A stretch of 64,000 nt of DNA from PVC group bacterium. Its GTDB lineage: Bacteria; Verrucomicrobiota; Kiritimatiellia; CAIKKV01; CAITUY01. Positions 1 through 8,650 of this stretch are shown piece after piece. The position numbers and the translations under genes are program-made. The notes below the pieces were generated by a model. The model was not told the DNA's origin. It searched no databases and was given only the letters and a program-made list of their open reading frames with translations. Where the stretch lies: positions 40,643 through 104,642 of the forward strand of contig CAMBRF010000007.1 in the NCBI GenBank assembly GCA_945870225.1, read 5' to 3'. How positions within the stretch are numbered: the first letter of the stretch is position 1; the number at the start of each line of letters is the position of its first letter.

Positions 1-1024
1 TCTTTTCTCTCTCTCGCACCTCCCGTCCGGCGAACGGGGAGACTACTCCCAGATTGCGGCTGAGGTCTCCAATCCTCGTGATCAAATCGGCTCCCACGGT
101 TTCGCTCAGGATCCGGTATTTGTCGCCGAAGGCGTCCCGGTTCAACTCCAATGCATGGGGCAGACAGGCGGCGCAAACCAGACCATGCGGGACGTGGTAG
201 AGGGTGCCGAGCGGATGGGCCAGACCATGCACCACACCCAGTCGTGCAAAGGACAGGGCCACACCGGCCAGGTAACTGCCGGTCAGGAGGGCTTCGGACT
301 GCGGGGCTTTTGGATCACGATAAACGCTTTCCAGATGGGCGCTGATCAGGGCCACGCCCTGAAGTGCCAACTGGTCGCTCAGCCAGGTCGCCTTACGGCT
401 GGTAAACGCCTCGATGGCCTGGGTGAGCGCATCCATTCCGGCGGCCGCGATGACAGGGGAGGGGCAGGAGGCGATCAGGTCGGGGTCCAGGATCACCACG
501 CGGGCCATCATGCCGATATTGCGTATGGACTTCTTGGCTCCTGTTTCCGTATTGGTGAGCACCGAGTTGAGGGTGGCCTCGGAGCCCGTGCCAGCGGTGG
601 TGGGGGCGGCGAGGAAGGTGATGCCTGGTTGTTCGATGGCCCGTCCGTCGTGGTAGTCGGAAACCGGGTGGGTGGTATGAAACAGGGCGGCGGCGGCCTT
701 TCCGAGATCGAGAACGCTGCCCCCGCCAACACCGGCAATCCATTCGGCGCCGTGATGATGGGCGGCTTCAATGAGTTTGGTCACCTCGGTGAGGGTGGGT
801 TCCTCGCCGAGATGCCGGAAAGGAAGGACGGCCAGGCCGGGCGGGGCCCGGTCCAGCAGGTCATTCAGAATACGGCCTGATGTCAGCGCTGCACCGTGAA
901 GTAAAATTCCCCGGTGTCCAAAACGGGCGCATTCGGGCAGGAGGGTCAGGATCTTTCCGCAGCCCAATAAGGTTTTTTCCGGAAGCACCAGTGTGTCCGG
1001 CAGGCAGGGCGGCTTATCAGGCAT
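1..1024 (-). CDS. Iron-containing alcohol dehydrogenase (3' end outside window)
   Basis: NAD(P)-dependent group III (iron) alcohol dehydrogenase; the substrate cannot be told from sequence. The minus-strand frame is open from an ATG at 1024 to the window edge (341 codons), so the C-terminus is missing. Visible motifs: a glycine-rich nucleotide loop GGGSVLDLGKA, the family signature PTTAGTGSEAT, AGMDALTQAIEAF, and the iron-ligand region HGLAHPLG followed by a further His in VPHG. The start overlaps the end of the upstream cupin gene by 8 bases, so the two are co-transcribed and probably translationally coupled. Maleylacetate reductase or butanol-dehydrogenase-like members of the same fold remain possible. 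Confidence 0.9.
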   Translation of the reverse strand, partial: MPDKPPCLPDTLVLPEKTLLGCGKILTLLPECARFGHRGILLHGAALTSGRILNDLLDRAPPGLAVLPFRHLGEEPTLTEVTKLIEAAHHHGAEWIAGVGGGSVLDLGKAAAALFHTTHPVSDYHDGRAIEQPGITFLAAPTTAGTGSEATLNSVLTNTETGAKKSIRNIGMMARVVILDPDLIASCPSPVIAAAGMDALTQAIEAFTSRKATWLSDQLALQGVALISAHLESVYRDPKAPQSEALLTGSYLAGVALSFARLGVVHGLAHPLGTLYHVPHGLVCAACLPHALELNRDAFGDKYRILSETVGADLITRIGDLSRNLGVVSPFAGREVREREK

Positions 1025-1367
1025 AACACATGACCATGGCGATGAGGTCAAGGCTGGTGACGCCGGTGTTGCTGATGGCATGGGAGGCGCCTTTTCCCGT
1101 GAGGATGGCGTCGCCGGTGCTGACAAAGGTTTTTGTTTTGCCATCATCCAGCAGGCCGTTCCCTTTCAGGACAATGTAAACCTCATCTTCGTCGTCATGC
1201 TGATGGGAACCGATGCTGGCGCCGGGGGGGAGCGTGAGACGGGCGCACAGGCGGCTCTTGGCCTTGAATTCAGCCTTCTTGAAAAAATGCTGGATGGTAA
1301 CGCTGCCGGATCCGCCGCGCATGTTTGAACGGACCTCGGTTTCCATTTGAGAAGGTTTCTTGATCAT
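1017..1367 (-). CDS. Small cupin-domain protein
   Basis: Single-domain cupin of 116 residues. It shows the classical metal-site motif (HQHDDEDEVY with two His and a Glu, then a later His in GASHAIS), typical of cupin_2 proteins that act as small dioxygenases, isomerases or ligand sensors; the substrate is unknown. The ATG at 1367 is preferred over longer in-frame starts because a CAGGAG ribosome site lies just upstream and because the longer version would run into the protease gene. It overlaps the alcohol dehydrogenase start by 8 bases, suggesting a shared task. Confidence 0.82.
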   Translation of the reverse strand: MIKKPSQMETEVRSNMRGGSGSVTIQHFFKKAEFKAKSRLCARLTLPPGASIGSHQHDDEDEVYIVLKGNGLLDDGKTKTFVSTGDAILTGKGASHAISNTGVTSLDLIAMVMCYA

Positions 1368-1444
1368 GGACGACTCCTGAAGAATACGGCTTGCTCGTAC
1401 ATTGCCGTTTCGCAGGCCAATTTGCAAGCTGAAATCAGGGTGTG

Positions 1445-4400
1445 TCAGGGTGCTCGCACGGTGATTTTGTAGAAACGGGAGGGTAGAAAGCTGGTAAGAC
1501 CGGTATGGGCCATGGTGCCGCTGAACCCGGGTACATCGATAAAACCGGGAACGGTCAGCCAGTTGGTATCGGTAAGCAGTCCATCCCGATAATACAGGGT
1601 ATAAAACCGGTTGGTTAAGGCTGGCCACTGAAGGACGAATTCGTCGACGGGTTCAGGTTGCAAAGCCGTCAATCGAAGGACACTCGCCGGATTTCCGGCA
1701 TCTGTTCCTGTTAATTCCTCGTCGGCATTGGAGATCAGGTCGTGGTCTTGATCTCCAGCGGCATCCAGAATCAAGCAGAAGCTTTCGACGGCGGGGCTGA
1801 TCAGGCCGGCATTGTCAGCCGCCCAAACAAAAAACCGGTTGGTGGCGCCGATCTGAGTGTTGGACAGAACACCGGTGGCCAAGGTGGTGAGGATTCCATT
1901 GGTGGAGCCTGCCTGATTGGATGAGGCGTAGTAGTAGTCGCGAATGCCAGAGGCAGAGTCGGAGAACCCCGACCAGGTTCCCGTCACGGATGTGGCGCCG
2001 ACCAGGTAATTGCCAAACGGGCTGTGGACCAGGGTGACCGTGGCGTTGGTGGCGGAAGGGGGTGCGGTATCAACCCAATAGGGGCCGCCGACTGCCACCG
2101 CGCCCGTGTTGCCAAAGTGATCGCGTGCCCGCACGATCACAAACCCGTTGGAGCCGTCGGCCAAGGGGAGCGAGTTAACGGACAGTCCAACCGTGCGGCC
2201 CGTGGTCGTGCAGGCCGGCGCATGGGCGCCGACCCCGTAATCATAACTGGAAATCCCCACGCCGGCCCCGTCGTTGGCGGCCGGCCATTGGACGGTGAGT
2301 AGGGAATTGGTCGACCAGGAGGATGGGGTGTGAGTGGCTGATGTGATTTCGCCGGGTGAGCCCGGTGGTTCGTTGTCCACCATGAACGGTTGGCTGGTGG
2401 TCCAGTCGCTCCAATACAATCCATCCCATGCCCGGCCCCGGATAATCACGCCCGGGTTCAGCAAGATATCGCTGCCGGAAGCGGAGGTGTTCCAGGTAAG
2501 GGTCAGGCTATTGGTGAAGTTGAGGGCGCTGACGGCGGTTTGGATGTTTTCAACCGGAGGGCCGTTGGAGGGGTTTAGCGTGATCAGGCCCAGCAGGTCT
2601 TGTGCGGCGAGGATGGTGAGATTGGACCAACTGGCTCCACCGCTGGCCGACCACGCCACGTCCAAGGCGCAGGTATCGCCATCGGCATCGTGGATCAAGT
2701 TGCTGATCGTTACCAGGCCCTCACCCTGGGTGGAGGTCTGGGCGGCCTGGAGGCAGGACAGAACGGCGGGCGAGCGCACCGCCAGGGTAACCGGGATGAT
2801 GCGGAAGGGGGCATTGCCGTCCAGCCGGATGGCGGATTGCCGTTCGCCGGTGGGGATGCCGGTGGTGTTCATGGTAACCGTGAGGTTGGTGCTGCCCCCT
2901 GCGGGAACGTCAATCTGGGCGGGGGTGATGGACAGCCAGAGGTTGGACTGAGAATCGGGGGTCACGACGACGTCGTCGAGATACCAGCCTTCCTCCTGCG
3001 TGTTTTGATCGGAGCCAAAGTGGAAACGGATGATAGCTATCTTATCTGACAAGGCGCCAAGATCAAAGGTGACCTGCTGCCAGCTGCCGGTGCCGGCAAA
3101 GCAGGGGGTGTCCTGTTCCCAGGGTGAGGCTGACCATTCGGACATTTTGTGCGAATAACCTCCGACCGGTGCGATCTGGGTGAAGGTGAGGCCGGCGTTG
3201 GTGGAGATTTCAACGATGCCGCCATCCCAGGCGTATCCGGGACCAGAGGTGTGGTCAATTTCGCATTTTATCCAGTGCCAGAAGGTCAGTTGGGCTCCGT
3301 ATCCCAGAACGATAGGCGGAGTATCCAACCGGGCATGCATATTCGTGGTGTACAGACACGTGGCCGCATTACCGCAGTACCAGGCATTGGAGCTGGAGAC
3401 GAAGCGGTTGGTGGTTAGTGTCCAGAGGTCACGGGTTCCGCTGTGGGTCCAGCCTCCGGCTTCTTTCTCGCTGTCATCTGTGAACCCCATGGATAATAGA
3501 GCGGCGTTCAGAATGAGATTGGTCTTGCCGGTGTTTGAAACCGAAACGGACACATTTGATACGGTGTTCGGCCGTACAAACGTCTCAATCGCCTCTGGCG
3601 CCAGACTGAGGAGAGGGTAGCTTTCCTCCCTCCAGAGCCACTCGAGAGTGGACTCGAGGGATAGCATAAAGGTTACGGCATTGGAGTTGCCTGATTCAGG
3701 CACGCTGCCTGTCCCCGTCCATCCGGCACAGATCCAGCGGGTCCCATCCATCAGGTCGCAGGTATTCGCCTGAGCCTTTACCACAATACCCGATTCAAAG
3801 GTGTGGTGGCCATAATCTGGAGACACGGAGGCGGGCACGTTCGTGCTGGCTGATACGGTGAAGCCCAATACTGGTGCGACTCGCACAAAGACGGGGACGA
3901 CGCTGGTGGGTGTACTGGCGTCGTTGCACGCCAGTTGGATTGCGGACTGCAGGTCGCCTGTGGGAATGCCCGTGGTATTAAACGTGACTGTTAGGTTGGT
4001 GCTGCGTCCCGCCGGAAGGTCAAGATGGGTCGGGGTGAGGGATAGCCAGAGATTGGAGCTCGAATCTGGGGTCACGACGATATCGTCGAGATACCAACCT
4101 TCCTCCTCTACGCTTCCGTCGGATCCAAAGTGGAATCGGATGATGGCGGAATCATGTGCCATGGTGCTGAGATCAAAGGTGACCTGCTGCCACCCGCCGG
4201 CACCGGCAAAGCAGGGTGTATCCTGAGGCCAAGGGGATGCCGCATATCCTGTAACCTTATGGGAGTAGTCCCCTATGGGTTCGATCTGCGTGAAGGTGAG
4301 CCCGGAGTTGGTGGAGATTTCAACAATTCCTCCGTCATAGGCATATCCAGGATAATCGTAATCGAGTTCAGACTCGATCCAGTGCCAGAAGGTCAGTTGT

Positions 4401-6973
4401 GCTCCATCTCCCAGGGTGATAGGCGGGGTATCCAGCCGGGCATGCATGTTCGTGGCGTACAGATGCGAGGCCGCGTTTCCGCAGTACCAGGCGTTGGAGC
4501 CTGAAACGGAGCGGTTGGTGGTCAAGGTCCAGAGGTCACGGGTTCCACTGTGGGCCCAATCGCCGGAACCTTTCTCGGCGTCATCGGCGAAAGCCCGTGA
4601 CAATAGAGATGCGTCCAGGGTGAGATTGGTTTTTCCCGTGTTTGAAACCGAAACGTACACATTGGATACGGTGTCCGGTCTCAAGAACAGATCAAGCGCA
4701 TCCGGCGTTAGATTGAGGAGGGGATAAAGCTCCTCCCTCCAGAGCCATTTGAGAGTGGACTCGAGGGATAGCGCAAAGGTTATGGCATTGGAGTTGCCGG
4801 ATTCAGGCACGCTGCCCGTTCCCGTCCATCCTTCGCAGAGCCAGCGGGTTCCATCCATCAGGTCCAAAAATGCATCTGCAGTGGCGTGTAGCACAACTCC
4901 CGACGGATAGGTGTGTTGCCCGTAATCGGGCGATACGGGGACGGGAACGTTAGTATTGGCGGATACGGTGATGTTCATCGGTGGCACGATCTTGAACGAG
5001 TGCAGGTCGGTTGGGGCGTTTGATGGATGTCGCACGGATGGGCTGAGGGGGGGGGTGGCCTTAATCCAGTAATAAACGGTGGTGCCTTCCGTTTGGATGG
5101 GGATTGAGCCACGGTATAGGGTGTTGCTCACTCCTGTCATGGGGTTGGAGGAAAAGTTTGTTGAGCCATCGGTGTTCCAAAAAACCCGGAGCGCATTCGT
5201 GCCGGTCAGGTGCTCTGGGCCCACGATGGCATTAATTTCGTAGGGATCGCCGTTATTGAAAGTGTCGGTTCTGGGTGTGTGGATGATGTCGAAGAAGCTG
5301 AGCAGAGCTTTATAGGCATTAAGTCGCCCGCCGGTGACGGTTTTGCCGAACATGGAGGAGACAGGGTCGGTGCCGTTCAGGATAGCCTTGCGAACATCCT
5401 GCCAGGAGGCGTCGGGGCGGGTGCTCCAAAGCAGGGCGGCGACGCCCGCGACATGCGGGGTGGCCATGGAGGTACCGCTCATATAGTCATAACCGCCGCC
5501 CACTGTGGTGCTGAGGATGTTGACGCCGGGAGCGCCGAGGTCAACGGAGGTCAGTCCGTAATGCGAGAAACTAGCCTTGGCATCATGATGATCGGTGGCG
5601 GCAACGGAGATGATATTGGACCAGGGATAACTGGCGGGATAGAAGGGGCTCGCGTCGTTGTCGTGGTTCCAGTTTCCTGCGGCGGCCACAAAAAGAATTC
5701 CTGCCTCGCCTTGGTCTTGGATGGCCTGCGAAAGGGATGTCGAATAAATACCGTTGGTATCGCCCCAGCTGTTATTGGTAATGCGCACATTGATGCCGGA
5801 ACGGCGGAGGGAAGCGGCGTATTGCAACGCCTCGATGGCGTCGGAGGTGGCCCCCGAGCCGGAACTATCGATGAACTTCAGTGCCATGATGCGCGCCTGC
5901 CAGTTCACGCCGACGACCCCGGCGCTATTGTTGCCCGACGCCGCGATGGTGCCGGCCACGTGGGTCCCGTGGCCGTAATCGTCCAGGGGCGAATTGTCAT
6001 GGTTCACAAAATCCCAACCCCGGATATCGTCAATAAAACCGTTGCCGTCATCATCCACACCATTGACGGTCTCCAGGGGATTGCTCCAGATGTTCGAGAC
6101 GAGATCGGGGTGGTTGATGTCGATGCCGGTATCGACGACGGCGACCACCACGTCGCTGTTGCCCGTGGCAATATCCCAGGCCTCGGGGGCGTCGATATCG
6201 GCGTCTGCGGCGCCGCCTGTCTGGCCGGTATTATTCATCCCCCAGAGTTCGGCGAACTGGCTGTCGTTGGGTTGGGTCTGGGTAACGTGAATGATGTAGT
6301 CAGGCTCGGCGTAACGGACCACGGTTCCCTCGCGATTCAGGGCGGTGAGCAGGCGGGGCACGGTGTCCGGGTCGGCGTTCGGAACGCCCACCAGGTAGAG
6401 TCCGGGGGAGTGGAGGGTCCGGATGACGTGGGCGCCGATCTGCGCGGCCAGGGTTTCGATCTGGTCGATCATCGCGCCCGCCTGGAGCCGCAGGAGCACA
6501 TGATTAGCCACCATTGTTGCACGCCCCACGGCGGTCTCGGTCCCGGTTTTCGGATCACGGGCAAGCAGTTCCTCCACGCGCCAGAGAGGATACTTGAATG
6601 TCGTTCGGATAATGCGAGTTCGCCGTACGAGATTGGAGGCGCCCGGCACAGGTTCATCACGGGAGGCGACGACCGGCTGGTTGGCGTTCGGATCCTGGGG
6701 AAGAGGAGGGCCGGATGACACGGCGATGGTTCGGTGCGATGCGCCTGACGGTGTGGCCGATTGCGACCCTGACGAAGAGAAGCCGATCGATTTTGGGCCG
6801 GCACCGGCCAGGGGGGGGACGCCGGCGACCGGGGGGGGTGATGCGCCGTGACGCAGGGGGGGCGGGATCGTACTTTCCCGGGATGATGTGTGGCGTAAAA
6901 CCAGCCCCACCCAGACCAAGGATAGAACGATGACGGTCAACCCCAGCCAAGGGATGGTCATGCGATGTCTCAC
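1445..6973 (-). CDS. Giant secreted S8 (subtilisin-like) serine protease with duplicated C-terminal domains
   Basis: 1842 residues. An N-terminal hydrophobic segment (about 8-26) is a signal peptide or anchor, followed by a Pro/Ser-rich linker and an inhibitor-like propeptide (about 140-235). The S8 domain has its full triad: Asp281 (VVDTGID), His335 (GHGTHVAG) and Ser502 (SGTSMATPHVAG). Two near-identical units of about 368 residues follow (about 665-1035 and 1035-1402), each with a WTGTGS segment and a jelly-roll-like region ending EEGWYLDD. The last part has Ig-like modules and an acidic calcium-type motif DQDHDLISNADEE. It probably degrades external protein at the surface or outside. The frame opens with GTG at 6973; an ATG at 6961 is an alternative, and neither has a clear ribosome site. 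Confidence 0.93.
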   Translation of the reverse strand: MRHRMTIPWLGLTVIVLSLVWVGLVLRHTSSRESTIPPPLRHGASPPPVAGVPPLAGAGPKSIGFSSSGSQSATPSGASHRTIAVSSGPPLPQDPNANQPVVASRDEPVPGASNLVRRTRIIRTTFKYPLWRVEELLARDPKTGTETAVGRATMVANHVLLRLQAGAMIDQIETLAAQIGAHVIRTLHSPGLYLVGVPNADPDTVPRLLTALNREGTVVRYAEPDYIIHVTQTQPNDSQFAELWGMNNTGQTGGAADADIDAPEAWDIATGNSDVVVAVVDTGIDINHPDLVSNIWSNPLETVNGVDDDGNGFIDDIRGWDFVNHDNSPLDDYGHGTHVAGTIAASGNNSAGVVGVNWQARIMALKFIDSSGSGATSDAIEALQYAASLRRSGINVRITNNSWGDTNGIYSTSLSQAIQDQGEAGILFVAAAGNWNHDNDASPFYPASYPWSNIISVAATDHHDAKASFSHYGLTSVDLGAPGVNILSTTVGGGYDYMSGTSMATPHVAGVAALLWSTRPDASWQDVRKAILNGTDPVSSMFGKTVTGGRLNAYKALLSFFDIIHTPRTDTFNNGDPYEINAIVGPEHLTGTNALRVFWNTDGSTNFSSNPMTGVSNTLYRGSIPIQTEGTTVYYWIKATPPLSPSVRHPSNAPTDLHSFKIVPPMNITVSANTNVPVPVSPDYGQHTYPSGVVLHATADAFLDLMDGTRWLCEGWTGTGSVPESGNSNAITFALSLESTLKWLWREELYPLLNLTPDALDLFLRPDTVSNVYVSVSNTGKTNLTLDASLLSRAFADDAEKGSGDWAHSGTRDLWTLTTNRSVSGSNAWYCGNAASHLYATNMHARLDTPPITLGDGAQLTFWHWIESELDYDYPGYAYDGGIVEISTNSGLTFTQIEPIGDYSHKVTGYAASPWPQDTPCFAGAGGWQQVTFDLSTMAHDSAIIRFHFGSDGSVEEEGWYLDDIVVTPDSSSNLWLSLTPTHLDLPAGRSTNLTVTFNTTGIPTGDLQSAIQLACNDASTPTSVVPVFVRVAPVLGFTVSASTNVPASVSPDYGHHTFESGIVVKAQANTCDLMDGTRWICAGWTGTGSVPESGNSNAVTFMLSLESTLEWLWREESYPLLSLAPEAIETFVRPNTVSNVSVSVSNTGKTNLILNAALLSMGFTDDSEKEAGGWTHSGTRDLWTLTTNRFVSSSNAWYCGNAATCLYTTNMHARLDTPPIVLGYGAQLTFWHWIKCEIDHTSGPGYAWDGGIVEISTNAGLTFTQIAPVGGYSHKMSEWSASPWEQDTPCFAGTGSWQQVTFDLGALSDKIAIIRFHFGSDQNTQEEGWYLDDVVVTPDSQSNLWLSITPAQIDVPAGGSTNLTVTMNTTGIPTGERQSAIRLDGNAPFRIIPVTLAVRSPAVLSCLQAAQTSTQGEGLVTISNLIHDADGDTCALDVAWSASGGASWSNLTILAAQDLLGLITLNPSNGPPVENIQTAVSALNFTNSLTLTWNTSASGSDILLNPGVIIRGRAWDGLYWSDWTTSQPFMVDNEPPGSPGEITSATHTPSSWSTNSLLTVQWPAANDGAGVGISSYDYGVGAHAPACTTTGRTVGLSVNSLPLADGSNGFVIVRARDHFGNTGAVAVGGPYWVDTAPPSATNATVTLVHSPFGNYLVGATSVTGTWSGFSDSASGIRDYYYASSNQAGSTNGILTTLATGVLSNTQIGATNRFFVWAADNAGLISPAVESFCLILDAAGDQDHDLISNADEELTGTDAGNPASVLRLTALQPEPVDEFVLQWPALTNRFYTLYYRDGLLTDTNWLTVPGFIDVPGFSGTMAHTGLTSFLPSRFYKITVRAP
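2765..4980 (-). repeat. Tandem duplication inside the S8 protease gene
   Basis: Two direct copies of about 1.1 kb (about 4980-3870 and 3870-2765) encode the two homologous 368-residue units. They remain very alike at the DNA level, for example in the blocks around 3615-3660 and 4720-4765, so the duplication is fairly recent or is kept alike by recombination. Confidence 0.85.
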
Positions 6974-7041
6974 GCTTCAAATAATAGCTCAAATGCACCG
7001 TTAAATATACCACCAAATTGCCGCCAGATTGCCGAATTAAA

Positions 7042-7070
7042 TTGCGGTGGCGGTCCTGTTTTTGTATAGG
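7042..7070 (+). promoter_or_regulatory. Candidate vegetative promoter for the dehydrogenase gene
   Basis: TTGCGG at 7042-7047 and TATAGG at 7065-7070 are separated by 17 bases, and a GAGGAG ribosome site follows just before the ATG at 7114. Only partial consensus match. Confidence 0.35.
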
Positions 7071-7113
7071 TGTCACCCTTTTTAAAGCATGCCATTTGTC
7101 TTGAGGAGCCAAC

Positions 7114-8385
7114 ATGAAAACCACAGCACTGCGCATCTATGGGAAAAGCGATTTAAGGTTGGAGACGTTCGAACTACCCGAAGTCGGGGATGACGAGATC
7201 CTGGCGGAAATCGTAACCAACTCGGTGTGCATGTCGTGTCATAAAGCGGCACTTCAGGGGGCGGACCATAAAAGGGTGCCCAATGATGTGGCGACGAACC
7301 CGGTCATTATCGGACACGAGTTTGCCGGGTATATCCGGCATGTTGGTAAAAAATGGGCCGGTCAGTTCAAGGCCGGCCAGAAGTTCAGCATTCAGCCGGC
7401 GATGGGATACAAGGGATCGCTCGATGCGCCAGGGTATTCGTTCCGTTACATCGGAGGGATGGCCAGTTTCGTGGTGATCCCGTCCTGCGTGATGGAGATG
7501 GATTGCTTGCTGCCGTACGAAGGCGAGGGATTTTTCAAGGCCTCGCTGAGTGAGCCGATGTCCTGTATTGTCGGGGCGGCGCATGCGCAATATCACACGC
7601 GGATCGGCAGCTACCAGCATCTCATGGGCATTGTCGAGGGCGGGTGCTGTGCGCTTCTGGCGGGTGCGGGCCCCATGGGCCTGGGTTGTGTGGATTATCT
7701 GATTCATGGCGCGCGAAAGCCCAGATTGCTGGTCGTGACCGACATCGATCAGTCACGGTTGGACCGTGCGGCCCAGCTCATGACGGTGGCCGATGCGGCG
7801 CGGCAGGGGGTGACCCTGGTCTATTTCAACACGGCAGGACTGCCTGACCCGGTTGCTAAACTGAAGGAGTTGGCCGGTGGCGAGGGTTATGATGACGTCT
7901 TTGTCTATGCGCCCGTGGCGCCGGTGGTGGAGCAGGGCGATGCCATTCTGGCACGTAACGGTTGCCTGAACTTCTTTGCCGGTCCGACGAAGACTGATTT
8001 TGCCGCGAAGTTCAACTTCTACAACGTCCACTACGCCGAAACGCACATTGTGGGAACGTCCGGCGGAAATACGGACGACATGCGTGAATCCCTGAAATTG
8101 ATGTCCGAAGGGAAGATCAATCCGGCGTCGATGATTACTCATGTTGGAGGGATTACCTGCGCGTGCGATACAATCCTGAGGCTCGATCAGATCCCGGGCG
8201 GCAAAAAGCTGGTCTACACCCAGTATGATTTGCCCTTGGTCGCTTTGGATGATTTTGCCAAAGTGGGTCGCGAGAACCCCCTGTTTGCGAAACTGGGCGA
8301 GATCTGTCAGCGCCATTCGGGGCTCTGGAACCTTGAAGCCGAGGAATATCTGCTCAAACACGCTCCGCGCATGAAGGGTGCCTGA
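7114..8385 (+). CDS. Zinc-type alcohol/polyol dehydrogenase, L-sorbose-1-phosphate reductase-like
   Basis: 423-residue medium-chain dehydrogenase/reductase. The N-terminal half has a GroES-like fold with a Cys in the CMSCHK catalytic position and a GHEFAG motif; the C-terminal half has a Rossmann loop (LLAGAGPMGLG). Length and the segments around ASLSEPMSCIVGAAHA resemble SorE/YggP-type sugar-phosphate oxidoreductases rather than short alcohol dehydrogenases. Substrate is inferred only from family resemblance. A GAGGAG ribosome site precedes the ATG. It stands alone between the divergent protease gene and dnaK. Confidence 0.82.
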   Translation: MKTTALRIYGKSDLRLETFELPEVGDDEILAEIVTNSVCMSCHKAALQGADHKRVPNDVATNPVIIGHEFAGYIRHVGKKWAGQFKAGQKFSIQPAMGYKGSLDAPGYSFRYIGGMASFVVIPSCVMEMDCLLPYEGEGFFKASLSEPMSCIVGAAHAQYHTRIGSYQHLMGIVEGGCCALLAGAGPMGLGCVDYLIHGARKPRLLVVTDIDQSRLDRAAQLMTVADAARQGVTLVYFNTAGLPDPVAKLKELAGGEGYDDVFVYAPVAPVVEQGDAILARNGCLNFFAGPTKTDFAAKFNFYNVHYAETHIVGTSGGNTDDMRESLKLMSEGKINPASMITHVGGITCACDTILRLDQIPGGKKLVYTQYDLPLVALDDFAKVGRENPLFAKLGEICQRHSGLWNLEAEEYLLKHAPRMKGA

Positions 8386-8495
8386 TGGAGTTTATTGGGC
8401 TCATGTGCGACAAGGCGTCCCATTTCATTGTTAAGTGCGACAAAGTGACGCTGTTTGCGGTTATTTCCATACATCACATTTCTGAATTATTTATT

Positions 8496-8514
8496 TGTAA
8501 CACGTTGTTTTACA
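8496..8514. promoter_or_regulatory. Inverted repeat, possible activator site for the sigma-54 promoter
   Basis: TGTAACAC at 8496-8503 and GTTTTACA at 8507-8514 form a near-perfect palindrome (one mismatch, 3-base spacer). It lies about 70-85 bases upstream of the predicted transcription start, where bacterial enhancer-binding proteins commonly bind. The element is seen; its role is inferred. Two direct GTGCGACAA copies (8405-8413 and 8435-8443, 30 bases apart) lie further upstream. Confidence 0.4.
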
Positions 8515-8552
8515 GTATGTTGTGGTAGTTTTGAGTCATTTTTTGAGCGTCA

Positions 8553-8569
8553 TTGGCACGGGCCTTGCT
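8553..8569 (+). promoter_or_regulatory. Sigma-54 (-24/-12) promoter of dnaK
   Basis: TTGGCACG at 8553-8560, four bases, then TTGCT at 8565-8569 is a full match to the sigma-54 consensus. The diagnostic GG (8555-8556) and GC (8567-8568) are exactly 12 bases apart. Transcription would start near 8580, giving a leader of about 70 bases before dnaK. No other good promoter or CIRCE element is visible in 8386-8650. Confidence 0.75.
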
Positions 8570-8612
8570 AAAGATTACGGTCACGAAAGTGTTGTGACTT
8601 CAATTTGACAAG

Positions 8613-8639
8613 CTTTACGGGTATGAGCCCGAGTAAAAG
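8613..8639 (+). promoter_or_regulatory. Leader hairpin abutting the dnaK ribosome site
   Basis: CTTTACGGG (8613-8621) can pair with CCCGAGTAAAAG (8628-8639), with a bulge in the stem. The stem ends directly at the AGGAGG ribosome site (8640-8645). It could modulate dnaK translation or protect the mRNA end; this is inferred from position only. Confidence 0.4.
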
Positions 8640-8650
8640 AGGAGGTAGCC

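Noticed and set aside
5210..6718. 502-codon plus-strand frame inside the S8 protease gene
   Set aside because: It lies antisense to a well-supported protease domain with an intact triad; GC-rich codon bias opens the opposite frame. Its translation has no recognisable domain.
8386..8650. CIRCE element controlling dnaK
   Set aside because: No TTAGCACTC-N9-GAGTGCTAA-like inverted repeat; the visible palindrome (8496-8514) is unlike it.
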